Shown: piece by piece, positions 1-12,606 of the stretch
Numbering within the stretch: the first letter of the stretch is position 1
How the letters are laid out: every line of letters begins with the position of its first letter
Source of the DNA: Baylisascaris procyonis
Lineage: Eukaryota > Nematoda > Chromadorea > Rhabditida > Ascarididae
Direction of reading: 5' to 3'
Length of the DNA: 64,000 bases
NCBI GenBank assembly: GCA_037389465.1
Contig: JAZARR010000088.1
Coordinates: 5,704,001-5,768,000, forward strand
Position numbers and translations under genes: made by a program
Notes under the pieces: generated by a model
What the model was told of the DNA's origin: nothing
The model's database searches: none
Seen by the model: only the letters and a program-made list of their open reading frames with translations

Positions 1-1690
1 CATGTACAAAAGTCAATCAAAGAAATTAGATAAAAGTAATGTTTAATAATTTATTTTAAATTCACTCTTAATATTTTTATAAGCATAGTTGTACTGTGCT
101 CACTTCTATAACATACTTAAGTGATGGTTAGTTAGAGGTAAATTTGAGTGAAGAAAAGGTGAATTTGTGTTCAGGTAAGCTCACGAATGCAGGAACAACA
201 TCTTTTCATGCAAGTCATAAGTCATCGAAGGGCATTTTTCAGGTAGTACCCTTCGATGTTTGTTGTTTTATTTAATGCTAACGCATTTAATCTCAACTCG
301 GGGATTAACCTACTTTTGCTTATTCTAATCCTCGTAAAATGTTATCTTTATTCAAGTCTATAGCTTTTTGTTTTTCTTTTATAAGATGTTATATTTTAGT
401 TTGCCTAATATTATTTATTATGCGGAGTAAACCTATATCCACATAAGCGTTCTAAGTTAAGGAACTCCTTCCTATTCTTCTGAGGAAGATTTCACCCTGC
501 CAAAACGGATACATTCAGAGAAAAAGACAGCAACTCTTTGTAGAATATTCAGCGTAGTATCGGTAATGGAATGGCATGATGAGTTTGGATGAGGTTTTTC
601 TCTATGTTAGTGTGAGGTGTTCAAAAACTTTCAAATAGATACCAGGAGGAAGAGCAATGATGATCTTTGATTTTTTTTATTGCAAGCATCAATAAGGACT
701 AAGACGATAGTTAGCGCGAAAAAGGAGGAGAGTTGGAGAACGGGTGAAACTTTCCCTCGTATTGTTTTCGTGGCGATGCTTAGCCTTTGCTTAGAAATGT
801 TCGGAAGGACATTAACCATTTATTGTAATGATTTGATGCAGAATGGCATGTTAAGTTCACTGGAAAGCCAAGAAACGAGCATCGCAGAGCATTTAACGGT
901 GTGGAGGGAAGAGTCGTATAGAATCAGAAGAGGTCTCTAGAGAAACTTAAAAGAATAGGATAATGCCCAGAAATACAGTTTAACATGTGGGCAGCGCAAG
1001 TCACCATCGGAAAGAAATGGCGGAAGTTAGACAAAAAGCGGCGAAATGGACAAAAACATTTCGCAAAACCTGGTCACACAAAAACTTGTGTGTTTAAATA
1101 CTTACTTAAACAGTGCTAAAGATAATGGGTGAAAAAACGGTTATATAGGAAGCGAGTTCCATGGGGGCAGTTCTTTTCCTCCCATCCACAGTCTAACCGT
1201 CGATTCTTCCCTTGCACTTCTCTTCCCCCACCCCCCCCTCCCCCTCCTCCCCCCCTCCCGCTACGTTCCTCTCTCCTTCTTTTCTTGTGCATCTTGAAAT
1301 AGCTTCCGAACGCTGCTGGTTCGTCCCCAGTACCCCTAGGCATAGTATCTCATAAGAGGTAGTGTAACTACTGTTTGCTTGAAACATGCTGCAGTTGCTT
1401 TCTTTACCTCGGGGTGCTTTAATTAAGTTTCCATTGTAGTATTGACTGAAGTTATACGAAGGCTCAGGGCATTTCATAAAGGGCTTAAAGTTATGCAAGT
1501 AGGCAGTTCACTATTATAAAGTTGTGAAACTTATTCATTTATAGTTTTTTAATGCCTTCGGAGACACTGGAAGATAATCGGAGATTTGTTGAGTGCTGCT
1601 CATTTAAGGTGGGACTCTGAAAAGTCTGAGTATAAACATGACTCTTTGATAGTTGACATTTGGATTCAATTTTAAATCTGGTCGTTCAAG
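1..1690. other. No firm gene; possible 5' part of the SMG9 locus
   Basis: I see no recognisable coding exon here. An open frame at 680-940 (+) has no family resemblance I know. A short exon-like segment at 1440-1498 is flanked by an acceptor ending CATTGTAG and a donor GTAGGC, and would join in frame to the first clear SMG9 exon at 1691. It encodes about 19 residues beginning LTEVIRRLRA, and I cannot confirm it from family sequence. A pyrimidine/poly-C tract lies at about 1212-1262. Confidence 0.3.
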
Positions 1691-4600
1691 GAATACTTAT
1701 CGGATTCGAATACCAATTTCACGGTGATCGGCGCAGTAGGCCCTCAAGGAACTGGCAAATCGACACTGCTGAGTATGCTAGCGGGTAATGACCATCAAGA
1801 TATGTATAGGTCATTTTTGCATTTATTTATTTATTTATTTATTTATTTTTTGAATCGATTATTGCTGCATTTTATGAAGCATCTGTTGAATAAGCAAATT
1901 GCCGGCGTTTTGTTTTACTGACACCAGTTGGTTGTGCATAACCATGTTATCAGATCACACTCAGGCTGATATTTTCTGGCATTGGCGTTATTAGCAGACG
2001 CTAAAATCTGATATTGGAATGGGATACGATCTTTAGGCGATTTTAAGTATTTCGTTTATATTTATAAGCTACCGTTTTGAAAAACTCCATCTGAGGTACT
2101 TTAGTGCTATGAGTGAATACTGTTGTATTGAGGTGGATAGACGATGATGGTATAAGATAGAGGTAACTTGAGAACGTGAGCGCAGCAAGGTCCATTTTCT
2201 TTTAGACATTATGCATTCCGACCTGCATCTCGTGAAGCGGTTGAATCATGCCGTCATCAGTCTTCTAAGATCAGCATTTACGTCTCGAAATCGAGGCTTA
2301 TCCTACTCGACTGTCAGGTGAGGAACTCATGATGCACTTTAGTTGAATGTAAGTCCGCAAGGACGAGTACGTTGCTTTCATATCTTTTTATCAATTTATA
2401 AAAAAATTTGAAAGGGATAATGTCGAGAACCGAGCAGGTGGAAGGGGATGTCAGAAGGGAATGCCATTGTCAGTTTTAGGGTATGATATCTTGCATATTA
2501 CACTTATCGTTTTTGTGATTCTGATGTGGACCAGTCGGTTTACCGTCGAATTTTCGTGTATCTTGTCGTCGTTTCGAACCCTATAGTGCATATTAAGTGC
2601 TTGTAATGCAACCCCGTTCAAGTGGGATAAATAGTAGTGCTACTGGATTCAACGCCACGAGACGCTGATAAGGTGAGGCAGTCATCTTCTTGTACTCGTT
2701 GTTCTGTCTGTTCCGACTTCCTTCCTTCCACACGACATTCGTTACTCACTTCCATGATGATGACACGATGTCAATGAGAACCATTCAGGCATCCTTCTCA
2801 ACGGCGATCCTCGATGAATTGATTCGCAACGGTCGACGAGGATTCCAGCCAAAGATTGCCGACTTTTGTGACAATCGAGTCGAGAACCATGTGGAGATCG
2901 AGGTTCTTTTTATTTGCCATAGCATATATGGGAGAACTGTAGGGGAACGAATTTAAGACAGAATGCAGCATAAAAGACGTTAACTCCGGTTTTTGCAACG
3001 CCCTTTACAAAAAGTCAAAATTATTTCACGTTCCATTCGATAATGTGTCGATCACTCTTCACATCTTTCAGCTTTCCACCAAAATTTCGCATACTTAGCT
3101 GCAATATCTATGGAATTTATGCATCAAATAAACGGATAAGGTTTCAGTCGATCCAATTGATCTCATTTATGATGCAAGTGTGCCACACGATTCTTTTATG
3201 CGTCGATTGGTTTATTGACCTTGATGTCGTTCGTCTTGTGCGTGCATCTGAAATGCTTCGATCCGTGCCGATTTGGACATCTGAAAAGTTCAAATTCAAG
3301 CCCAATAGAACCGTTAATCTTGGTTAGTGCTTTATATTGTATAATCACCGAGGGAAAAATTGGTCGATAACTTTTCTCGTATGTGAAAGTTTGGCGACGA
3401 AGATGAGGTTGTTATCATTGCTTGTTATTGTTTTATTCCTTCGTATTGTATTGCGATATTATCTGAGGAATTTGGCCTATAAAATTTAATATTCTTTACG
3501 AATTTAATATCAATTTTTTGATTAAAAGGACACTTATCCATCACCTCCCCCTCCATCTCCTTTAATGTAGGGCTTATGTTTGCGATTTTTGTGCGATTGC
3601 AAGTAATGGAGGCACTCTCTTTTACATATTTAGACTGGAGAGAGAGAAGAAAAAATGTCGACACTTATGTAAAGGCTTCTAAAGGAATCCTGAAGGGGTT
3701 ATGTTGGAATTGCAGTTTGGCATTAAGTCACACAGTTCGTTTCCATGAAGAACAGTTTGCAGTTTTGGTCCATCAGCGCGCTAAATCAGAAGATTTCGAG
3801 CCCGATATATTGCGCTATCGGTGTGATATGCTAAAAGGGATGTTTGCCGAATCAAAGCTGAACGTTGAAGGACTTTTAAATCTTGGAGCAATGGGACATG
3901 ATGTTCATAAAGGTGGCAATGTCAACACTAACTACGTTCTGTTGGCGGATATGAAACCAAGGATGAAGCTGGACGTGGCTCAAAGTGGTATGCTCTTGCT
4001 ATTGTCGTTGTTTGGGTCTGCGAAGGGGCTGATGTTTAAGTCGGCAAGATGGATTAACAGTTATGGTTTAGACAGTTTCGGCTATATGTTGAAGAGTTCG
4101 TGGCCAGGAGTGGGAGAAGGGAGGGTCTGGATCGGGAAGGAGCTTTCTCAAAAACTGCGTGAGGAAATAGGGCTCCGTGCTTATTAATTTTTCTGAGGTG
4201 CTTTTGTAGGGATATTTAGATAGGTGCTTGCAAATTTAGTTACCCGTGGGAATTATTGGATGAAATGTTGATTACGTTGATTCACAACCGAACATTGTGG
4301 GATGGCATGTTTTATTCAGTTATATTTTTCACATCCAGATTGTGAATTAACAAAGCAACGAAAATGGTAGTGAAAATTTTCCGTCAAATGTTTTCTTGAC
4401 GTTAAGAGTAGCAAATTGTAGAATAATTCTCTAGCATATCACTGAAAACATGCTCAGTTCGACGTTATGGATTTCAACAGGAATGGCGGATAAGATTGAG
4501 AAGCTGAACGTTTGTTCGAATTTATTGAGCACTTGATTTGTTCCAATTTTAGAATAGTACTGTAATTTTCAAATTTTGCATTGGTGGGAGTTTTTAACTG

Positions 4601-4876
4601 TCATTTTTAGTGTAATTTAAAAGCTATTTAGGCGAGAACGACTATCTTATTTTCTAGCGAATTCGTTGACACAACAATCAGAGGGTTTACATTTGCGCTC
4701 ACCGGTGGTCGATTATGAATTCGTATTGCATACATTGCGAATCGATATTCAGCGATTACCAAAGGATAGCTTCACAGTGGGCGAATCGTATCTCACCGAA
4801 AAACGATGGTTACACTTTTCACGATCTATTATAGTTTTGCAAATACGGTTGTTTGAATGCGATCACAGTTACAATT
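1691..4876 (+). CDS. smg-9: SMG9-like nonsense-mediated mRNA decay factor (multi-exon, ends unresolved)
   Basis: SMG9 works with SMG8 to control the kinase SMG1, which phosphorylates UPF1 in nonsense-mediated decay in the cytoplasm. Exons read: 1691-1809, 2206-2317, 2789-2902, 3148-3322, 3763-3987 and 4658 to about 4876; the phases agree at every junction. The first exon carries a P-loop (GPQGTGKSTLL) preceded by EYLSDSNTNFTVIGAV, like the G-domain start of animal SMG9. Later matches are ILLCVDWFIDLDVVRLV, the segment VLVHQRAKSEDFEPDILR, and the C-terminal LTEKRWLHFSRSI, which aligns with the human LTEKNWFHYAARI region. The usual low-complexity N-terminus is not found upstream. The final exon either reads through to the TAG-type stop near 4876 or is spliced at GTTTTG (4834) to an exon I could not find. 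The family call is good; both termini are uncertain. Confidence 0.8.
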
Positions 4877-6913
4877 GAGTGCTTTTAACGGAGTTAGCGG
4901 TAGATGAAGAGCTAGCTGAGGACAGAAGCTAACGGAAAAAATGTTGGGATTCCCCTCGATCCACATACCTTCATTTTTGGGCAATATTTTTGCAGATATT
5001 TGGAACTCTAATTTTGCGCACACTACTGCATATATCGTTCCAATTACAGATCATTTGTCAAATTTTTTCTCGAATTCTCTGTATGGAGAAGCGCTGATCA
5101 CCAATCTTCTTTCCTGGTGTGACGGTAATAAGATGAGAAGTTGTCAGAAATTGGATGAACGCTTCGATTGTTAAAAGCGGTTTATCTGATGCATTACATT
5201 GAAGTTCTTAACACCTGTGTGCTCTTTCCTACTGCTTTAAGGGGTCATGCTATTTGTGAGGTTTGTCCTTCTCCTAACGTTTACAGTATCAGTTACCGTT
5301 TTGCGTTGAATAAAGCTTCTGGGATGTATAGTGTCATAGATTTCAGATAGGTCTCCTTCTATGACGTATGCATCAGGTCTCACTCTTTCGCAGCTACAGC
5401 AAAGTGTTGTTTAGACAGAGACCGGTATAATTACCTATTCACGGTTCTATAAAAAGGGTGGCATTCTTTCCCGCACAAGCTTTGTAAGGAATTGATTGGA
5501 GAGAGGATGGGGGGGGGGGGGAGGGGAGTTAAAATAGTTTCATCCAAGGTAGTAAAGCATCTTTGAAGCGTAAAGCGCATTGTTAGATCGAGTTTTGAAA
5601 TTGGGTTTTTCTAACATAGATAATTTTTTTGTACATGGTACAGCATTATCAATAAAGAGCCAGTGCGAGCATCTTTTCCTGTATTTGTTATCGGTGAAGT
5701 TTATTTCGGAAATAGATGCATCAGAATATACTGCAGGTGAACGAGAGGTGGGCTTTGTTGAGCACACAGGTAGGTAGTCTAGATTATAAATAGGGACGGA
5801 AGTGTGTAAACGGTTCAGCGTTGTTCGTTTATTTTCCTCAATTTAGGTGTTCATTGTGGAATAAAATCACATGCGGCATTCATGCGGCCAGTTAGCGTTT
5901 TCGCTTTCTTGTAGTCTTTTTTATGGAAGTGTTTAAATAGTGAGTCATGTTTAAACAACTGCGATCTTTGATGATCTGTTGTTTCGCTTTTCCCTCCATA
6001 TTGCTAGGCACAGTGAGCATCCTTCTAGTTACTAAATAGATTGCTTTTTGTTACTTGCGAACAAAGTTAATGGTAATTTCTGTTTGAGAACAATAGCTTC
6101 AAGTTTTTCTGTCCTCTTTTGAAATGATACCATAGGTTTTGCCCAGAGGTTCCCGTTGTGGCCACCTTGCGCTCAAGGTTGGTGCGTCTAACCGATGATC
6201 CATGGCCCCTAGTACTGATTTCGCGAACAACCCGGTGAATCATTGCCACCGCGGAGGGTGAGGGGCGAGATTGGAGAAATATTGCAAAAAGATTGTTAGA
6301 TGAAGGCATGAACGGAATCCTGTCGAGGTGTGAATGAAAGTGAATCTTTGCTTCTATTTGCTTATATTTATGCTCCTTTTCAAAAAGGTTATGGTTAGGG
6401 GACAGTTCTTTCTCTGCAAGCGCCGATTGCAGCAAATAACTGTAACTACCATGTTTGTGAAGTAGTTCGTTATGTGCAATTGAGCACTCTTGGGGGAGCT
6501 AATCTAATCGCTATACGTAGTGATACCTTCAATCCTTATGCTGACTTTATCAGCTCATTTCCCCTTCCTCTTCCCTTCCCTACCACCTCGTTGTTAACTC
6601 TGCCTTCTCCACCATTAGAATAAGCTCTTGTAAGAATGCGCTGTATTGATTTCAGGTATAGTTTGGCAAGCAAACTATGGAGGAGTACGTTTACAAGTCA
6701 AGATGTTACGAAGTTTTCATCGGTACTTTCATCCATTGTTTGATGCGCATGCGATCAACTGACTGATCTGCTAACTATTGCAGTGCAGAGAAGTTCTTCA
6801 AAGGGGCTTCTGGATGCATCTGCTGGTGATCTACCAAGAACGTGGATGTTCACCAATTGACAGGTTGTCTCTAATATCACTTTATTATTTTTCTTTTGTT
6901 TGCTTTTACTTTT

Positions 6914-6971
<58 letters not shown>

Positions 6972-9032
6972 TAAAGGCAGATAGGGCACTAATTCTCGAA
7001 GCTGTTTTTATATGGCAAAGCCGTATTCGACTTTTTCTATTTGCTCGGAATTTTCGCTTTGTAGTGATGATGTGAAATGGTTGCAGCAGTCGCCTTCCAA
7101 AATGTGCCTTCGGTCTTGTTCATACAATTTATCCTCGGCTCACGTTATCTTAACTTCACGATGGTGCAAAAGCTATGCATATTCGTTGGAAAATGTGCAT
7201 AAAATTTTGAATTTTGGTGTTTCCTCAGCACGCCGTAGCAAATATTAGCTTGGGGTACTTAGTACCTTTTCATAAAAGAGCTTCTGCATCAGGTACTTTT
7301 GCCCGACTCTAGGCTAATATAAGTGCCTCGAGCGCGTTTAAGCTGCGTCAGGCCAAGCTATGTTGTTCGCTAGCCTAGGTTTATTTAGCCCTCTATAAGA
7401 TTAAGCTATTTTAGGCTTACGATCGGTTTAAGGGACGTAACCCCATCATAAATCGAGAAGCATCTCCATGTTCTTACACACCTACGTGTTCGCTCTTCAG
7501 CTGTAGAGGAAGAGGACATCCGCGCCTTTATCGAAGAAAATTTGATCTTTCGCAGTCGGCGGTCATGCTTATTTGTGGTGTATGAAAGGTTGAAGCTGTG
7601 CTCGAAAATCCATATTGCGTATTGCTGCCAGATGTTTTTATCCATATCTGGAGGGAGGAAGGGGGAGGGATGGAAATTCTTTCGCTGTGGGCACTTCAGT
7701 AACTTATGCTACATTATATATCGGTTCCTTTCCGATTCACTTTCAATCCTTCAGTTAATATTTGGGGTTTTTTCTTGTTATACGATCATTTTAAAATATT
7801 AGGAACAAATACTAAATTAGTCCATTTTAGAAGATATGGGGATGATAGGGGGAAATTATAATGCGGAAACTAACGTTCCGATGAGAAACTTTTTGTCCTT
7901 CATTGTCATTTAGAGTTTTATCATAAAAAACGGAGTACAATCCAAACGAAGGTAGCCATAGAAAGGGGTTATCCAACAAAATCGACGATCGGAGGAGACT
8001 TTTATCCACATTAATTTTTATGGCCTGTTTAATTTCCTATAATAAAATATAAGCGGCCATTCATTAGCATATTTACGAGTGATCGATTGACTTTGATATT
8101 TGCATCGTTGTGATCGAGATGCTGAATTGTTCTTTTTTTAATGTCACCTCTGAGATTTCTCAATTGTTGAAATTGATTTTTTAATGCTTCATCTAAATAT
8201 TATTGATTATGAAAAAACCAATAAAAATCTAGTGATGCTAACGTGTTTATTGAATCGCTTTAAAACGATGTTTTCATCGTCATGCAGTGTATCTCCTCTT
8301 TTTTTTTACTGCATACTGACCAAGTTCGAGAGGTGTTGGCTTCTGGATTTCTGAAGGTGCTACTGAGAGTAAATGATTACAGAGGGATATGTAGTTCACA
8401 CCCCAACTTGAGATCTACTAATGCTTTATGAGAGATGGTTACTCTGCATACGCAAAGCGAACTATGGAAGTAAATTTTCGCCTTGTTAGTATGTTTTTTT
8501 GCTTTCTTTGAACTGAAAGTGATGAGATTTTGTGAATGCTTCGAGCTTAATCGTGGTAACTGATTAATCGGTTTAGTTGTAGTAGTATTTCTTTGGATCA
8601 GCGAGTTCTTTTGAAACCTCGTTTCGAAATTTTTTTAGATTTCAAACCACCCGCATTTTTATTTCTTTTAAATTTCGTTCCACAAAAGAACGCTAATTTA
8701 AACTGATTGTTGTTATGTGTATCCTTCATAGCCAAAATGCAATTTTTGTAAAAGACTGCACAATGTATTTATCTTTTCTCGCATGAAACCGCTATTCTTT
8801 ACTTCTAAAGAACTAATTTTTTTTTATTGAATTTCAATTTTTTATTCAAGCAATTTTAAAATAATTCAATTTGATTTCAATTATTTAAGGAGTTTGATTT
8901 CAATAGGAAGTTTTTTTTTTTTTGTTTAAGGAAGAATAGACTGCTGTGCTCGTGTGGACTTGAAACGACAATGACAGACTAAGGTGGTGAAGCAGTATTA
9001 TTTAACAAGGCTTTCTATCTTCAAATATTGCA
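4877..9032. other. Intergenic stretch with a few orphan exon-like frames
   Basis: No complete gene is seen. Candidates worth noting: 6656-6762 (+) follows a perfect TTTCAG acceptor and encodes 35 residues with a coding look (IVWQANYGGVRLQVKMLR), then a stop. The frame around 7456-7800 (+) contains AVEEEDIRAFIEENL. A small segment at 5733-5770 ends in a strong CAG/GTAGGT donor. I could not join these into one model or recognise a family. A poly-G tract lies at about 5510-5525 and a TA repeat at 6916-6974. A GC-richer patch at 6130-6250 resembles nothing I know. Confidence 0.3.
6916..6974. repeat. (TA)n microsatellite
   Basis: An uninterrupted run of alternating T and A of about 55 bases lies in non-coding sequence between smg-9 and the SLC35E1-type gene. 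The tyrosine/isoleucine frame that crosses it is an artefact of the repeat. Confidence 0.95.
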
Positions 9033-12000
9033 ATGCCTATTGTGCCTCCACGTTGTCAATTCGGGTGTCAAATTGTGTTGTTGTGTATCTTTTGGTATTC
9101 GGTCAGCTCAGCGTCCAGTATTATCAATAAACTCACTTTACAAGTAAGTGCTTACTCATTCTTTGCATTAAATGATTGTTTCTAACTATTCGATGAGTCG
9201 ATCTAGTCCATAAGTTTTATCGTCGTCAAATGAGCAGAGAAATTCAGCTGGAAATTGAGAGGAATTTCATGAAAAGTTCAAATAATGCATTAAGAAGTAA
9301 TAATTTTCGTCTCTTTAAAATTTAAATCGACTCGTAATTAATCGAAATTCTTTCATTTAGTAGTAATTAGTGAAGGTTTTTTGATTTTCTTTCTTGAAAT
9401 GAAATCTAAATTCATTCATGTGGTTTTATGCAGCTCGTGAGGTAGGACATAGGTGTACCCCTTGATTGAGTTCCATATGTTTCTGGCACTTTGACCATGC
9501 AATTTCATGTTACAGCATCCATTTTGCAAATGAATCTAGCTACTACAATCGTTATTAACCTAGCTGTTTCTTTAAACTTCTGTACAATTATTATGAGCAG
9601 GTGAAGTAATGTTTCGTCTTATTTCAGAAGTACCCATATCCGATGACAGTTGCACTTGCATCGCTTTTAAGCATTCCCCTATATTCGAGTCCATTATTGC
9701 GATTTTGGCAAATCAAGAAATGCCACTTGTCGTCTTATCACATGACACGATATGTAATACCGATATCGATTGGGAAGGCGTTTGCCGTTGCGAGTGCATA
9801 TTTCAGCCTTTGGAAGGTACCCGTCTCATATGCACATACAGGTTCGTTTGTTTACAGTCAATATGGAAAAGTCTATGTAGGTATTTTGTCAGCGAATCCT
9901 AAACGTTGCTATATAAGTGGACAGGTTGGAAGATCCATCGAAAAGAGAGAGGATTTGTAAGATTTCTGACCAATTTAAGAAAAAATATGTAATCGCACCT
10001 TTGATAATCAGCGTGATGCGATGGTAAGAAGATAGGTGAATGGAGGAGTAGCGAAAAATTTGGTCGCATTTCAAACCTGCAAAAAGGTGACTCAAATGGA
10101 TTTTGATATGAAGCTTCATTTGATTGTTTTAGTGAAAGCGACAATGCCACTTTTCGCGGTTATCTGTGCGAGAGTGGTGCTCCATGAACGACAGACCGCA
10201 TTGGTTTACTTCTCATTGCTGCCAATTATGGCGGGTGTACTGATTGCCTCTTTGACAGAATTATCCTTCAATATGGCTGGTTTGATATCCGCCCTCTTGT
10301 CTACATCGACATATGCACTACTCAATGTGTTCGTCAAGCGAGTACGCTCATTTCAATGTTTATTCCATTTCAAATCGGCGAATAGTTCTATGATCCTGTA
10401 GAATAGTACTTGCGTTGTCTGAAAGAAGTTAAGAAGATAGGTGAACATATCATTTAGATGATTACAAAGCATCGAGCAGTAGACTCTTTTTGGGTCACCA
10501 CAGCGCCATAATCAACGCAAATGTGGCGGACCATATTTTTATGGCAACTGCCATAGTAATACCTAATACAGCTGTGATGAGCATGAGACTGGACCGATAC
10601 CCTTCTAAACAGCACTCTCTGGCTATAAAAGTTGACATTGTTTTGATAGACATGACCTGAAAACAGCGTAGAAATTATAATGGTTAAATTTTTTTCAGGT
10701 ATTGAAAGATACGAATATGCATCCGATAACGCTGTTAACATTGAACGCTCAAATAGCCGCCTTAATATTTTTTCCTTTTTGGTGCCTTCGCGATGGATTT
10801 GCAATGTGGAACGGCATCACATCTCCGGTTTGTGTATAATTTGTTGACTGTATTGTTGTTTATGACATTTGTGCAGTATTGTTTTACAATGCGTTTGCAG
10901 TGAGAAATCACCACAGTGCGGGCTTTCCCCCTCCCCCCCCCCTCCCCTTTATGCACTTGTTGAGGTTCGATTGTCGACAAAATTATATAGGTATTCGGGT
11001 CACGTAAATTAACTACGCTCATTAGCTATCGCTTTCATCACTGACTTGTTTTACCACACGAAAAGAGAGGAATATGAGTGGGGTGACCAACAAACGGATG
11101 GATGTTAACTGTCGTTCTATTTGATAAATGTTATCAAATTTCATCTTAGCGGCATATCTAATGCTGTCATATTTTATAATATGGTTTGCGCTTAATGCTG
11201 AAAATTTCTAAAACGATGTCAAAGATTTATGTCCATTTTTTTACCTTCTCGAATAGCTTCTGTTGTATCTTGATGCTTACTTTATTTTTTATGTCCCGTT
11301 CTTATATTATTTGTTGTTTTATTTTTTATGTCTTATAAGAGTCCTATAAGTTGTATCTTATAATATTCTGCAGTGAACCTAGTAAACTAGGCTGCGCTAG
11401 GCTATACTATCATTTTCGCTAAACGGAAATAATAGGTGTAACAATTATTTAAATTGAATCAGTTGGCTAGAGAGACACAAAGGTCATGCTGCATTGGTAC
11501 TTCGTTGATTTTTTAGCATTCTAAAGGAAAAAGAGTAGAGCATTAGTTTGAAATATGCAAATTTCCTTGGATGTTTTATGTTCAAATGTGTTCTACTTTT
11601 TTCATTTAATTCATCCTAGTCAACGAATAAATGCTATTTAGTGGAAAGATAGCAGCGTGTTTCTATCGTTTATTCTAGTCCTATGTTTTTGAAGGAGATG
11701 ACGTCAAGCATGCCAGATGCGCGATTTATATTCTGTTTGCTGATTTCTGGACTTATGTCATTCTGTCAGAATCTATGTGCCTTCACGTTAATTCATCGCC
11801 TCACCGCTCTTTCATATGCGGTCACAAATGCAACGAAACGAATAACGGTGATCTCAGCGTCATTACTAACATTACGAAATCCAGTTAGCATCTCAAACGT
11901 ATTTGGAATGGTACTAGCCATTTTCGGTGTACTGCTCTATAATAGGGTTTGTTGCTCTAAATTTCTTGTTTGTTGTTCTCTTTGTTATTTGTTGTTTTAA

Positions 12001-12606
12001 GGAGTGTAGGATGAGATGACGATAGCATTCGATGCATAGTTCTTATGGTTGCTTTGTTGTTTGCAATGCTTGCAGAAGTTTTCTTCAAGGAAGGAAGGGG
12101 AGGGGGAAAGTTGACGAAGGAATTGAAGTGGTCATTGAGGCGAGGAATTGAAAATAGGTAGTTACTGTCGCATAACATTGAGCGATGATTATTTAAAAAG
12201 AGAGTGATGATAAGCATAGATAAGTTTGTTTGAAGCCATTAGCCATAATCCTTTCGAATTGGGTGAAGGGAATGAATGTGTTACTATTTTATTTCTTCAG
12301 GCAAAACAACGACAAAAACAGAGTGCTCGATGGTTGCCTTTAACGCGTACTGAGATGAGCCTTTCGGATGCGTCTTTATTGACGCTAAATGATAGCTCCG
12401 TTGGTATGATTTCGTCACCACCGCGACTTCGTGTGAATGCAGATGATGAACGCTTCTCGTTAAATCATACGAGTCGACGTTTAGATGGATTGGATACGTC
12501 GCTGTATATACGTTCTGATTCATCCCAAAAAGTATCCAAGGGGGACTTCTCCTCTTTGACACGAGAAGGTTCACCTCGAAAGATGCACGTTAGGTTTGTG
12601 ATGTGA
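9033..12606 (+). CDS. SLC35E1: SLC35E1-type nucleotide-sugar / triose-phosphate translocator family transporter
   Basis: A multi-pass carrier of the drug/metabolite transporter superfamily, expected in Golgi or other endomembranes; the substrate of SLC35E1 proteins is not established. Exons: 9033-9143, 9628-9841, 10133-10341, 10699-10827, about 11656-11946 and 12301-12606, giving about 419 residues against about 410 in human. The ATG exon encodes a first membrane segment ending SIINKLTLQ. Exon 2 ends with the family motif WKVPVSYAHT, continued by VKATMP from exon 3, then LTELSFNMAGLISAL. Exon 5 has LSYAVTNATKRITVI and LRNPVSISNVFGM, both SLC35E signatures. Exon 6 encodes a hydrophilic, serine-rich cytosolic tail. 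The exon 4/5 join is the weakest: a start at 11656 (or 11653) keeps the phase, while the better-looking TTCTAG acceptor at 11678 does not. Exon 6 could also be spliced at a GT near 12596 instead of stopping at 12604. Confidence 0.9.

Noticed and set aside
1193..1498. Minus-strand glycine-rich open frames
   Set aside because: The glycine/glutamate run is a translation of the poly-C/pyrimidine tract.
6067..6435. 122-codon minus-strand open frame
   Set aside because: No family motif, no splice context, and a composition like surrounding non-coding DNA.
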